64,000 nucleotides of DNA from Tretioscincus oriximinensis (taxonomy: Eukaryota; Chordata; Lepidosauria; Squamata; Gymnophthalmidae), in assembly GCA_022410635.1 (NCBI GenBank), contig JAJVDF010000160.1, positions 2,061,517 to 2,125,516 of the forward strand, written 5' to 3'. The position numbers were made by a program, and so were the translations under genes. Below, piece by piece: positions 12,745-23,826 of the stretch. Positions within the stretch are counted from its first letter, which is position 1. Each line of letters starts with the position of its first letter. The notes below the pieces were generated by a model. It saw only the letters and a list, made by a program, of their open reading frames with translations. It was not told the origin of the DNA and did not search any database.

Positions 12745-13542
12745 TCAACACTTACAACAATTAAGAATATATTTATGTCCAGTTTGGACTGTGTACCAGC
12801 AAGAATGCTGATACCATGGGGAAATATCCAAGATGAAAACCTTGTCTATGGGGAATGAAGTGAACTCACATTCCCTTTTCAGTTGTTTCAGAGCTGCAAG
12901 AGGGTCCCCTCTTAGATGCCGGATGCCGAGAGCATTGTAATTATCATAACGACACCGAAAGGCACAGTGGAAACAAGGACACGAATGCCAGGAAGCTTGA
13001 GTAGGTGAAGAACGACAAGCAGAGATTGCCAAGTGCCAGGGAAACCTCAAATGAGATCTCCACAGCAAAGAAATCACTTGGCTCCCTTGCAAGTCAGAGT
13101 GTGAAGACAAAAGGCCGTCTTTGGCAAAACATGGAGTGCTATTCAGGACAGTTGCTGAGAAAAGATAAGAGGGGAATGCCTGTTTCCACAGTGATACCAA
13201 GTGCTCATTTGCACTTTCATAATTCATACCACGAAGGCTAGCAAAGCAAAAGGGTAGTATCAGCAGCAGTCTTTCCATTTGGTGCTTCAGGAGAAGGAGG
13301 AGGTGACAGTGCATAGTGTGACCAATGCTCTGCAAAGATCTCCAGCTGCTGCTTCGCCAAGTGTAGTCAGATCGTTCAGTTGGCCAAGAACCCACACTGA
13401 GTAGGCAAGGCATTGACTTTAATTCCTTGTGGGCAGTAAAGTAGCCTTTCTTGCATAATCTGCAGACTGAGGCATATAATGTGGCAGTGGATGGTATTTG
13501 GGAACCATTCTGAAAAGTGGGCTGTTTCAGAAAATACCTCAC
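12745..13542 (-). other. Unidentified 265-codon open frame
   Basis: This is the longest ATG-to-stop frame in the window. Translation begins MRYFLKQPTFQNGSQIPSTA and includes CRLCKKGYF, a Ser/Leu-rich middle and a basic stretch near RHLRGDPLAALKQLKREC. I recognise no family. No splice-site pattern or poly-A tail was identified. The stretch is less AT-rich than its surroundings (notably 12890-13400), and that alone lengthens chance frames. Residue use (many S, C, H, W) is not typical of a globular protein. Alternatives are a chance frame, an exon remnant or part of an unknown repeat. I lean to chance. Confidence 0.15.
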
Positions 13543-15754
13543 AAAGAAGCACCTGCTAGATTTTTGTCTCTCTGTGTATATAATGCTTCCACCACAGGCC
13601 AGCTGTTTGTGTGTAATTATCCATAGTCAAACTGTAAAATGGAAGAACAGAGGCTCCTGTGACATCATTAGATCAGAAATGAAGCTATGGATAATGCTGT
13701 AATGATAAAACTCTTACTCGGAATCACTTCCAGGAAAAGCAGTGGACTGTTTTTTATACAGATCCCCCAAGCTGCTCAATCAGCTTCATTTCAAAACTCG
13801 ACAGTAGTTGGACAAAGACTACGGTATACAGTCGCATGTAGCAAAGACAGCTTATGGGTATCGGGTTTGGATAGTCTAAAATTGAAGAAAATGTTTTGAT
13901 GTCAAATTGTGGCTTTCTGTGTAAACCTTGATTATCACTGTGGCTTCACAGAAGTAGTAGTGGGTAAAGAAGTAGATGATGTGATGCTTCCGGAAAATGG
14001 ATCAGCAATATCTGATCCCACTTGTATTTCAACATTTTTCCGGATGTATTGCAAAGCATGGTGAAAACTCCATTTAAGCGTTTTGCTGAAGAATCATGAT
14101 GCTGAAACATCCCTGTAAGAACACAGTAGGAAAACATCATGTGGAAAACATCATCCACAGAAAACACAAACATTGCTTCAGATAAAGGTTGCATCCAAAT
14201 GTTAACTTTTGTTACTTTTTGGACCCAGCTTCCTCCAACACACACCGTCAGTGAGCACAAGAAAGTAATTGACTTCAGGTCATCAAAAAGACCTGAAGTG
14301 AAAACACTGAATTGTGGAATTCCATGTTCCCCTCATTCAGAGCAGCAACAAGCACCTGAATCGTTCCCACTATCCCCATGGAAGATGCGAAGAAGAGCAA
14401 AATTTCTTCTAGGTGGGATCTTTGTTTAGAATGTAGGTTAAAGTGCCCTTGTGTGGAATGTGCATTGGGTTCTCCTGGCACAATGAATGACTCTTGTTGA
14501 CAACTTTATGGTTAAAAGCAACACAAAGATGCAAATAACGAAGCTCAAATCATATAAAATGAAAATCAGCTTTAGGAGGCTGTAATTTTAAAACTAGAGG
14601 AAATATACTCTTTTCGTACTCCGTGTTCTCACCGTCACCCCCACTGCTTTTCCTGCCATCAGGAGAAAAGAAATTCAATGGGGCAAACGTGAGGGTAGAA
14701 GATGCAAGCAGACATGGTACTTAAGCCTCTGCCCTCCGTGCCGCATTTCATTTCAAAATTGCAGCCTCCTAAGATTTTTTCCTGTTTAGAAACGTCAAGC
14801 TTTACCATGATCATCTGCAAACAGCACTGTATGCCTCTTTAAAGTGGATCATTTTAGGCTATTCTTCTGTCACATTTTGTGGAACCAACACAATATCAGC
14901 TACTCTGCTTACATATACAGACAAAGAGGAATCAATGCTGAGTGCTCAGGCTAGGAAGAACAATGGAACCGGGAGTAATAAAATCAAGAGGGAGAGAAGG
15001 CAAACACAAGGCTGCCTTCTGCAATTGTGCTACAGGTTTGAAAAAGTTGCATATAAAGGGGACTGATTAGTATGATGGAAAACATGGACCATTGTTAGAA
15101 ATCTAACAACTGATTTGATATATAGGCATTCGGAGAGGCTGTGCAAGTTTGATTTACAAAGCGACTATGGAATTGAAATATTTTTTGCATATTGTATATT
15201 GGCGGTCACTGAAGTGGTTGGTGGGGGTCGTCTGGTCTCCTAACTTAAAATTTTGACCAAGAATGTGAAATACACAAAACATAGCATTGCCCTTGAATGG
15301 ATTTCATTACTGGAGATTGGCTTGGTGCCAGCAGACAGATGGACTGCAGATACAATACGCACAATTATTTTTCCCTAACAGGTATGTTTGTTCTGAAGCC
15401 TGGGGCAGTTGCCTGCAGTCTATATTCATGCTACAGGTGAATATAATAGAGCCCCACTGAAAATACTAACAATGGACAAACAGACTGTGTCAAGTTTGGA
15501 TGAGGCTACAGCAATTTTTTGAAACTTTTTCCAGTTTAGCAGCATCTGCTTGTGGGGTCTATATGGCCCCAGATTCATAAGGCAAGCAGCCCAACATAAG
15601 TGGTGTTAAAACAGTTTTAACTGTAGACTGGGAGAAAGCATACCAATTGCATTCTCTTATGCTTTTCCACTGTACCACTGATGCTGAAATTATAAATTTA
15701 AAGCTTTTTTGTGAAAATACACCTGTTCACCTGCCATCCCCTCTCCTTGCAGTC
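13543..15754. other. Unassigned non-coding sequence
   Basis: No repeat family recognised. Frames of about 100 codons occur on both strands at 13946-14430 in mutually exclusive phases, and none has a motif I can name. The sequence around 14260-14300 contains a near-perfect inverted repeat (GACTTCAGGTC and GACCTGAAGT). Confidence 0.5.
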
Positions 15755-15772
15755 ATTATTATTATTATTATT

Positions 15773-15863
<91 letters not shown>
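15755..15863. repeat. Compound ATT/ATC/ATT microsatellite
   Basis: Six ATT units, then about twenty ATC units, then about ten ATT units, uninterrupted for roughly 109 bases. It generates artificial low-complexity frames (poly-I, poly-S, poly-D) that are not genes. The ATC block is nested symmetrically in ATT, consistent with a point change in one unit that then expanded. Confidence 0.97.
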
Positions 15864-15864
<1 letters not shown>

Positions 15865-15960
15865 ATTGGCCTAATGTTATGCGGGTTTTCTTACTGTGAT
15901 CTACCCTGAGATTGAGTAAAGGGCAGAATGTGACTGTAAATAAGCAAGCAAATCTAAGTG
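15864..15960 (+). repeat. CR1/L2-type LINE 3' tail
   Basis: The sequence TGTGATCTACCCTGAG followed by AAAGGGCAGAATGTGACTGT and AAATAAGCAAGCAAAT matches the form of CR1/L2-type 3' ends in reptiles (a 'gatctaccctgag...agggcggaatataaat' hairpin followed by short A-rich repeats). Only the tail is present and no coding part precedes it. Confidence 0.55.
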
Positions 15961-16399
15961 CCCTGTAAATGTGGAATAGTGGCAGCACCACAATCATATT
16001 ACTGTTTCACCTGTTCTGGGAAGGCACCTGTATGTAAAGCTGGATTTGAATGGACCATAGGTGTGGCCACAAGAGATATGCAGAACAAGGATTCTTATGT
16101 TCTTATTGTTACGGTTCTTATGTCATTCAATCTATTAAATGCAGACACTGTCCACCACAGTTATTATAGAACAAGCAAATCTGGAATTACTAATACAATG
16201 TAAGTACAAGAAGGGACTTAACCTGTTTACCTCTCTCACAATGAATCACATGACTTTGTTATTTTGGACAAAGAAAATGGCTAACATCTGGGGCCACTTC
16301 CTGCGCTTAAGGAAACAGCCTCAGCTAGAACCATCAAAACTCAGTGGCAAACGTTGATCTGGCTGGGGGCAGCATGTGAACAATGCACTTGTCTCTGAT
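15961..16399. other. Unassigned non-coding sequence
   Basis: A stretch ending GGACCATAGGTGTGGCC with TTCTTATGTTCTTA near 16050-16110 vaguely recalls a reptilian dispersed repeat tail. The match is too weak to call. Confidence 0.4.
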
Positions 16400-16640
16400 A
16401 GAGTCTTTTCTTGCTAGCACTCTAATGCTGGAACATTAAGAATCATTACCATACAGTTCTGACCTTTGTTTCTGTTTGTGAATAATTCTACAGAACACCA
16501 TTTGCTGGCTGTTGGTGCTAGACTGGCCAGATTCTCTAAGGCCCAAACCAGGGTAATTAATATTCATGCTAATTTGCATATTCATAAATAGGCAAATTAC
16601 CCAGCAACATGATTCCCTTCTGAAATTCTCACCCAAAAAA
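16400..16640. promoter_or_regulatory. Candidate conserved element with POU/homeodomain sites
   Basis: Not recognisable as a repeat. The core at 16552-16600 packs TAATTAAT, the octamer-like ATGCTAAT (16566-16573) overlapping a perfect octamer ATTTGCAT (16572-16579), then TTCATAAATA and GGCAAATTA. Overlapping octamer and TAAT motifs on both strands are typical of developmental enhancers bound by POU and homeodomain proteins. Conservation cannot be judged from one sequence, so this is an inference from motif density. Confidence 0.35.
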
Positions 16641-16660
16641 TCTGTGAATCATGTGAGATT

Positions 16661-16938
16661 TTTTTTAAGTGTGTGAGAATTCTTGGAGTGCATTAGAATT
16701 TTTTAATTTTTTTACAGAGGGGAGGGTGCCTTCAGGACCTGGCCCTGGTTTCTAGAGACCCCTAGTGGTAGTGCAGTGTATTGTTTTCTTTTAAAAAAAT
16801 CATTTAAGTGTGCGAGAATTGTTTGAAGTGCATGAGAATTTTTATTTTTTACTGAGGGGTGGGTGTCTTCAGGAGCTGGCCCCAGATGCCAGAGCTACCT
16901 AGTGGTGGTACAGTGAACTTTTAAAAAAAATTATTTCC
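16661..16938. repeat. Two-copy 139 bp tandem duplication
   Basis: Copy 1 (16661-16799) and copy 2 (16800-16938) align along their length. Both begin TTTAAGTGTG, pass a GTGCATNAGAATTTTT segment and a GGTG-CTTCAGGA-CTGGCCC segment, and end CCTAGTGGT-GT-CAGTG with an oligo-A run. They differ at many positions, so the duplication is old. Confidence 0.85.
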
Positions 16939-17575
16939 CTCAGCAAAAACCAGGAAAATGCTCCCCCCCCCCCGGGAGGGCGGGGTAGACACCCCAAAAC
17001 CAAGTTTTCTCCCCCCTAAAAGGGATCACCTGGTCAGCCTATTGGTGACTGATATTTTGTTCCGGTCTCATAGTTTTCTTCAGGGTGTTCTGTGGTCACA
17101 TTCTGGAATGCAACAAGTCTGCTTGAATATGATCATAAAACCCACTATGGGTCTAAAGCCATATTTCATCTTATAAGAGAACCTTGATTGAATTTAAATT
17201 CACAGTGATTTGACTGAAATCAGACTGCACTGATTGGTTGGCTGTGAAGTGTGAACCAAATTATTGCTTTTAAAATGGAATTGCCTTCACAATCTTTTCT
17301 TGTAAGGTTTCTTACCTCCACTTCTCAGAACACCTTCTTTTGCTTTATCAGAAGAATCTATAACTATGGCAAATTGTGCACAATGACATAACGTTCGTGG
17401 CTTACAACATCACTTTTAGTGACCAGAGTTTGCTATATTCACACCTGCCACTATCTGAGCAAAGGAACAACTGAACCAAGGAACGTTTGTTCCTAGTTTG
17501 GTGCTTCTACTCTTCTCAAACAAAACAGGTAATGGTAACAAAACTTGGTTATTTTCCTGTGCTCTGCAATAGCAA
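16939..17575. other. Unassigned non-coding sequence with a C homopolymer
   Basis: Contains an 11-base C run followed by GGGAGGGCGGGG at about 16966-16985, a potential strand-slippage site. No repeat family or exon is seen in the remainder. Confidence 0.5.
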
Positions 17576-17680
17576 GGAGTTATTCCCTTTGCCTTATGCT
17601 TGAGATGCCCAGAAGCCATGGGCCTCTACAAAAGTCCAAATACTGGACAGGATATCCAGTTAGCCGTAGCCCATCTAGTT
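17576..17680 (+). repeat. Dispersed repeat, copy A
   Basis: The sequence CCCTTTGCCTTATGCTTGAG followed by ATGCCCAGAAGCCATGGG and then TACTGGACAGGATA resembles a widespread reptilian repeat end ('...tgcttg.g...cccagaagca...tactggact.gatgg...'). The same segment recurs at 30967-31075 on the same strand. Confidence 0.45.
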
Positions 17681-17876
17681 CTTTGCAGAAATCACTGCAA
17701 ACAATATGTACAGACATCAAGGGAATGTGAAGACTATAGGAAACATTTTCAGAGCTCTTCCCATTACTTTGCCTTTTGCATAGCACTCTATGATGTGCTA
17801 ATGGCACAGTGAAAGCTCTCAAAAGATCATTTGTATCCTCAAAACTAAGAGTATTCTAGCAGTGCAGTAGAACTTT

Positions 17877-17902
17877 GGGGAAAGGGGGGGTTGGGGGGGG
17901 GT
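17877..17902 (+). other. G-rich tract, potential quadruplex
   Basis: Runs of 4, 7 and 9-10 G separated by AAA and TT can supply four G-triplets within 26 bases. The run is also a likely sequencing-error hot spot. Confidence 0.7.
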
Positions 17903-17995
17903 AAGAGCATCTTTGTTCCATAGGATTCATTATCAGAGGAGGTGATGATAGCAACCAGTCTGGATAGGTAAAGAAGAGTTGCACAAATTCATGGA

Positions 17996-18150
17996 GTCAT
18001 TTTTCAAAGAAACAGCACGTTAGTCTTTGTTCAGAAAGTCTAGCAAAGGGAGCTTGTAGTACTTAGGAGACTACTAACAAGAAAAAATTAGGCAGCATGA
18101 GCTTCTGTAGAAAAGTCTACTTCTTCAGTAGACACCCTTCAGTAGGTTAT
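17996..18150 (+). repeat. Foldback repeat family, single-arm copy
   Basis: Contains GTTAGTCTTTGTTCAGAAAG, then CTAGCAAAGGGAG, then ACTAACAAGAAAAAATTAGG, then GCATGAGCTTCTGTAGA and TCTACTTCTTCAG. Each block recurs in the same order in the left arm at 40.6 kb or, inverted, at 26.0 kb. Only one arm of the inverted repeat is present here. The family resembles the abundant sauropsid repeat carrying 'ttagagactaacaa...catgagctttcgtag'. Confidence 0.6.
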
Positions 18151-19079
18151 GTGAATCAATAGCTACTACACTGGATGCCTAGGTGCTGGCAGGACACTTC
18201 GAAAAGCTATTTGTAGGGAGCTGAGAGTAGTTGAAGTTTTGCTGTTGACATTTCCTTGAGAACAACCCAAAGCAATTGGTGGTCCACTGTATGGAACTAG
18301 AACTCTTCAGCCTGAATCCAGAAGGGCTCTTATATTAGTGCAAGCAATGAAGATTTTCTTTTTTGTTATTCTGTATGGGATAGGATTTTTCAATCTGTCC
18401 ACTTTCTGATGGGCACTGTACTGTTTAGAATTTGTTCTTGATTGACTTGCCAACAGACCAAGATTCCTGTCATCCAGACTGCCCGTGCTATTTGATTTCT
18501 CATATTTGAGTGGACTTGGCATTTGGTTTATCATTTTTTACCTTTGAATACTGTTGAACTCAGCAGTGTGCCTTTGCTATATACATGTTCAGACTGAAAA
18601 TGAAGTTTTAGCCCTTTAAACATTTAGAATATGAACCAATCCCCCAATGTCTAGACAAATATGCATCACGGGCAGCAGGTCGTGAGTCCTTATGCCAGAC
18701 GAAAGCAAATTGTTAGTTTGTAGGGGCAGACAACTACACTGATTTGGTTAAACAGTGAAAAAAACAGGCAGTAAACAAGAAACCAAGTAGTACATATGTA
18801 TGGCTGTGTATATAAATAATACTTGGACATTGGGACTTGCCCCTGCCCTAAGATTTATTTTGCGGAGGCCCTTTGGATGGGTCCAATTCTTTCATCAGTT
18901 AATGGAGTAGAGAAATATGGGAGGGTATTCTTGATGATAAACCCCAGAAAGTGAAAATTTCCCCTCTAAAGAGCAATAGCTCTTTCTTTCTATGGCTATA
19001 GATAATGGAAACATATTTTTTCCCTGGTCTTTGACTGAGGGATCAGCATCCTCCCCCCCTCAAGTAGGAAGGACTTTTG
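18151..19079. other. Unassigned non-coding sequence
   Basis: No recognisable coding or repeat structure. Near 18305-18345 the words CCAGAAGGGCTCTTATATTA hint at the same reptilian tail repeat seen at 31040, too decayed to call. Confidence 0.45.
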
Positions 19080-19195
19080 TTTTAGTTAATTTATTCTAAT
19101 TAATTAAATGGGTTTATTTTAATTTATTTTGTCCGTTTTGTAGGGATTATATTGTGACCTGCCTTAAGACCTAAGGGTATAGAAATAATCACGTG
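19080..19195 (+). repeat. Decayed LINE 3' tail
   Basis: A T-rich run with GTTTTAGTTAATTTATT, then ATATTGTGACCTGCCTTAAG and ACCTAAGGGTATAGAAATAA, keeps the layout of a CR1/L2-type tail (T-rich leader, 'gtgacctgcc..a.acct', 'agggtata.aaat'). Confidence 0.45.
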
Positions 19196-20164
19196 AACTT
19201 GCATTCAGTTTATAGGTTTAAGTGACCTCTGAAAGATTAGGTGGGGCAAGAGAAGCACCAGAGAGCTTCGAGAAGAGCCAGCAGTCAGAATCAGCTGTTT
19301 GCTGATCGAAGGCCCCAGGTTTTATTTGAGAGCTTAGTCTTGCCTTTGCCAATAAGGCACAGAATCTTCCTGACTCGTTGAGATGGAAGAAGAAGTTTCT
19401 CCTGTCTTGCTTTTAAAGACCCACTATCAGGCTGTGTATAAAAATAATTGGCAGATAGTGACAGTGGTGCTACCAAGAGACTAAGACTAGAGTCTGACAC
19501 AGTTAGTTTAGCTTGTTGCATTCACCCCAGTGTGGGTGACAGAAGAACAGGAACCCTGCTAGGATCAAATAGGACTTTGTGACAAAGGAAACAACAAAAT
19601 ATACAAGACCTGCACACATACATACATTCTCCCTGCTCACCCTGCAAATTCTTTTCTCCTTTACTCAAACTTGCCTTCATTTTTTGACAAAACAGGTTGA
19701 TTTACTTGCCACAAGCAGATGCCAGAATTTTGCTCATGACAGCAGAACTCCCTGACAAGACTATTTGAGCAAAGCTGGGCAACACTCAATGCCCTGCACA
19801 GGGAAATCAAATGGCCTTTTTGCCAGTTGTGGGCAGGTGTTTATGGGTGATCAGGAGGAGAAGCTGGAGGCAAGATGCAGTTGCTGGGTTTGGAGCTTCA
19901 CTGAACTCCTGTGCCACTAAAACAATGTAAGGGTTTAAATTATGCTTATAAAGTACACCAAATACAACCATTATACCCAAAGAGCCTCTTTTCGTAAATA
20001 AAACCTTAAAGAATTTCTTACTTCCTTTAAAAATGTCAAACTTTTATTGTGTTCTTTTACATTTTCTTCATATTCTGGCTTCAGCTGAACATGCTACAGA
20101 ATAAGGTGAAAGAATAAGGTGGGATTTTTATCCTGGGCCACATCATTTTACAAGTGGCTGCTCT
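19196..20164. other. Unassigned non-coding sequence
   Basis: No family recognised. A 76-codon minus-strand frame at 19521-19291 lacks any motif. Confidence 0.45.
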
Positions 20165-22200
20165 GAAATAGATGTATTTATTTCTTTGCTTGTCTACATT
20201 CCTATCCTACCCTGCAACCTAAAGGCACTTGGTGTTAAAATAATTAAATAATTAAAACCAAATCATAGAAGTCACAGATAACNTTGCCCAAAGGTCTCCC
20301 CCTGCCTGTTTCACTGCAGGTAGTGATGGAAGTACTAAGAGATCCTCTTCCATAAACCTAATTGACAGCAGATCTACATCGTATAAAGAAGGGTTTCCTT
20401 TAGATATTCATGGTGGAACTTGTTAAGGACTCCATAATTTAATATTATATGTTGAACTGAGTATCTTATTTACACCACTGAAATCCTTGTAAGATCAGCA
20501 AGGTGTATCCAGCAAGGAGTAAACATTAGCAGCTTTACTAATGTATTCTATAATAATTGCAACTTCCATACTATTGTCAAGCATTCTCAAAACAAGTCTA
20601 TTTTATTAATCTAACTGGACTATTACCAGTGCACGGACCATTGTATCCATCAATCATTGTCCTGAAAGGGACATCGTTATTGTTTGAGGCAGATCTGAAA
20701 TTGGCACTCCTGGTGACCTGACCCTTTAACAGATGTAACAAATCCAGAAATTGCCCACATTGCACAACTGTCCTTTCCAAGGTAGTGGAAAGCAAGATGG
20801 TTTCCCATTCCATAGAGGTAAAATTGGGTNTCACCTTTCTCCAAATCTTTTGGTGGACTCTCCCAGTAATTTAATATGAACACTAAAAGGCATAGGGGAT
20901 GAAAGTGACTTCTGAGGAAGGCCATGGGTTTATTCTTATCTATGGGGACAAGAATAATCACAGTGCAATGCTTTCAACTCCCAGTCTCCAAAGCCAGTCC
21001 AGAAGGACACCATGGCTGGTATTATGAAAGGCTGTTGAGAGATCAAGAGGAATCCACACACCAGGCAACCAAGGCAGTGGCAGTACATGACCAAGCTTGG
21101 AGCCAGACTGAAATGAGTTCTAATAATCAGCCTTATGCGACTGACTTCTGTTGAGCTCTCCCATCATCCTCTTCAGTGTCTTGCCCAGGGTGAAGTTGCT
21201 AAGGATACATCATTCCCTCTTTAAGAGACGCCAGGATATTTCCCTTTTATAACAGTAACCACTCCTAAAACCCAGCCAGTTATTCCCTTCAGCTTGTCAT
21301 GATGAACAAAGATCAATAGACCAGATGGTTTCCCAAACCTCTGCATATAGTTCATTAACATCTTCAAACTGCAGCTATTGAAATTATCCAATATTACTTA
21401 TCGGACCACAAAAAGCAAGGGATGGTGACACTGAAGACCTTTTATAACAAACCTGAGAGCACTTATAGGTTAAAAAGCCTCAGATCTGCAAGGAGTGAGA
21501 TGCCACAGACAAAAATAGCCTAATGGAGGCCTCCAGATAACTGTTGATTCCACTGATTTTGGATAATCAGTTATTGCAGTCTGAGAATATTGATAAGGAG
21601 CAGGAGTTTATACACTAGTGCGGAATTGTATTCCCTGTTATGCTTCAAACACTTTGGGCCAAGTGATGACAGAGCTAGAGTTTTTTAAATGGTGACTAGT
21701 CAGGTAGAATTGATTGCTGTTCAGGTCTACATATGAACCCTACATGATCCACTATGCTAAGGGGAACCCTTTTTCAGCAGTGCTCCATGAAGCAGTGTCA
21801 TTAGGTCTGCTTCACAGGCAAGCCAGAAACAAAGAAGACCAGGGATGTATGTTTAAAGCCTACATGTTGCTTTTGAGGGCTCTCTAATGGGCTGCAGTGA
21901 CAGATACATCTAATGTGGATAACTCTGATCTACTCCAAAGGCAGTCCATCCCAGCTTGAGATGAGATCCTTGTTCCAGGATAGAGCAACCTACCGAGCCT
22001 TACAGCAAGCATAACTGTGGAAAGAGCCTCTCTAAGATGATTGGCAGATCTGCCTGTACCCTGGATAGCTGTGAGAAGGGACTAAACAAATTCTGTCTAC
22101 CAGAATGGATGCTTAGATCCTGCCTCCAGGTTGGATGGGTCAACAGAATCCCTCTAAAGGCCATTTGCAGGAAGTCAGGAGTAAGTTAAGGTTTATCTAT
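20165..22200 (-). repeat. Old interspersed repeat, probable LINE, minus strand
   Basis: The left edge (20165-20275) reads as an inverted LINE tail: ATTTATTTCTTTGCTTGTCT, CCTATCCTACCCTGCAA, then A-rich unordered sequence. Further right, 21025-21130 carries GGCTGTTGAGAGATCAAGAG, CAACCAAGGCAGTGGCAGT and GAGCCAGACTGAAATGAG. I recognise this segment as part of a widespread sauropsid repeat whose usual form reads 'gctgagagatcaaggagga...accaaggc.gt.tc.gt...ctgactgaaatgg'. Reading frames are destroyed. The right boundary is uncertain. Several ambiguous n bases lie inside. Confidence 0.4.
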
Positions 22201-23826
22201 CAAACTAAATAGAGAAATAAAAAATTAATAAAATGGCATTCCCACCATCCCAGTGAGTTGGNTTGTCCATTTTTGTACCTATGCTTCTTATGCAATAGAC
22301 AGCCTTAACAAGGGGCTTGAAATCTTACTGGTTTGATATTCTTTCACTGAAAACATAATTATTTCTCAACTCCTTACTCTTNTGCAGTACAGGAGTGCTA
22401 TAGTACTCTGCTGCACAGGAAGCTAGATCAAGGAAATCACGCAAAGGGAGACTGCTTTCTCAATAGGGGATTTGAGAGAAAGGAAGAGCAGAGTCCACAA
22501 AGCTTTGGGACACGGAATCACATTCCAACAGGGGCAAAAGCATCATTTGAAGCAGTCATATAGCCTGGTGTGCTAAGATGTCCCTCCATGTGTTGTCCTG
22601 AGTGGTTCCAGGTTCCAGTGTGGAATTTACAGGAAGGGAGGCACTTTTGCTGCACTGAAACAGGCTTATCTGTAAGCTTTCGACTTCGTCTGACCGAAAA
22701 GAACAGCAACAGTCACAAGTCCAGGACTGGGATTAATGGCAACATTTAATTAGGCTATTCTGCAGAACTAAATGCTACTGCAGTGGTTGGATTACTGCAC
22801 AAAGAGTTAGAAATGGCATGTACACAGGGAAAGGGATGCTAAGGACTCCAAAGTTGCAAGTACATTGCTCAGAACGAAGGACATAGCTTTTCTACAGNTT
22901 ATTTCCATAAAAAGCCATTTCTCAGTTCTATTAAAATGAGTGGGGGAGGGTGAGTTCAGTCATCTTTCCTCCCCCAGCACATACAGATGCAGAAAAATAT
23001 GAGACATGTACCTGCAGTTTGAAGTGGCACAGTCCCACAAAANCCAATGTATACAAGTTCTACTTGATGTATTTCTTGGCTCTTTGATTATCTTACATTG
23101 TTAATTCTTTGACACATGGGGCCAAGGCAAGAATCAACCTCACAGGAACCAAGAAGGTAGCACATCCCTNCAAAATTATACATATTCATTTCCATTTCTC
23201 ACCCCTCTGCATGATTAATGNTCTTTTCAAAATCAGATCTCTCCTTTTCTCCATGAGCATTTGGATACATTGTGGCATGCATTTTAAAGTGCACTATGAT
23301 ACTTGGTGAGTAGTGTCTGTGCTTAAACAAAACAAAAGCCATGAAGTTATCTGAAAGCCTTTATAACTGATCAATAAGGTTCATGATTACCTCTCTCCAT
23401 TTAAAAAACTCAAAGTGGTGGTATCTCAGTTGGCACATTATCTGAAATGGGCCTTCTAGGTATTACCACTGAGCCAAAAGAATGCCTTCTTAGCTTGGGA
23501 AGATACTTTACACTCCTCATGAATTGTTTCATTGGTGCTGCATTTTTTTCTACATTGGCACTGGATTCTAGTAATGTGATCGTGCACCAAATTCCTTGGA
23601 CCCTCTCCTAATGTTGGACCTTCCAGAGCTGGTCATTCTGCTCTGTCCAGAATGAATGATGGAGCCTTGCTATGCTTTGTCAATTTGTAGACCGAGCCTT
23701 AGTTAAGAGTGCTTCATTCAATTCAGCATAAATAATGGAATGAATTTGAGTTCCGAAGATAAGACTCCTATGAAAAATTAATCCTGAATCATTCATGAGA
23801 GATAGAAATGTGAACCAAGCCCACAN
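20283..23826. other. Cluster of ambiguous bases (n)
   Basis: Single n characters occur at 20283, 20830, 22262, 22382, 22898, 23043, 23170, 23221 and 23826. Five more are scattered at 32029, 34614, 39247, 42164 and 43365. They are isolated, not gap runs, so they mark unresolved consensus calls. Confidence 0.95.

Noticed and set aside
13946..14481. Possible chemosensory receptor or G-protein pseudogene on the minus strand
   Set aside because: I compared the 104- and 68-codon frames by eye with receptor and G-alpha motifs. Only trivial words matched.
15647..15997. Frames with poly-Ile, poly-Ser and poly-Asp
   Set aside because: Direct translation of the ATT/ATC microsatellite.
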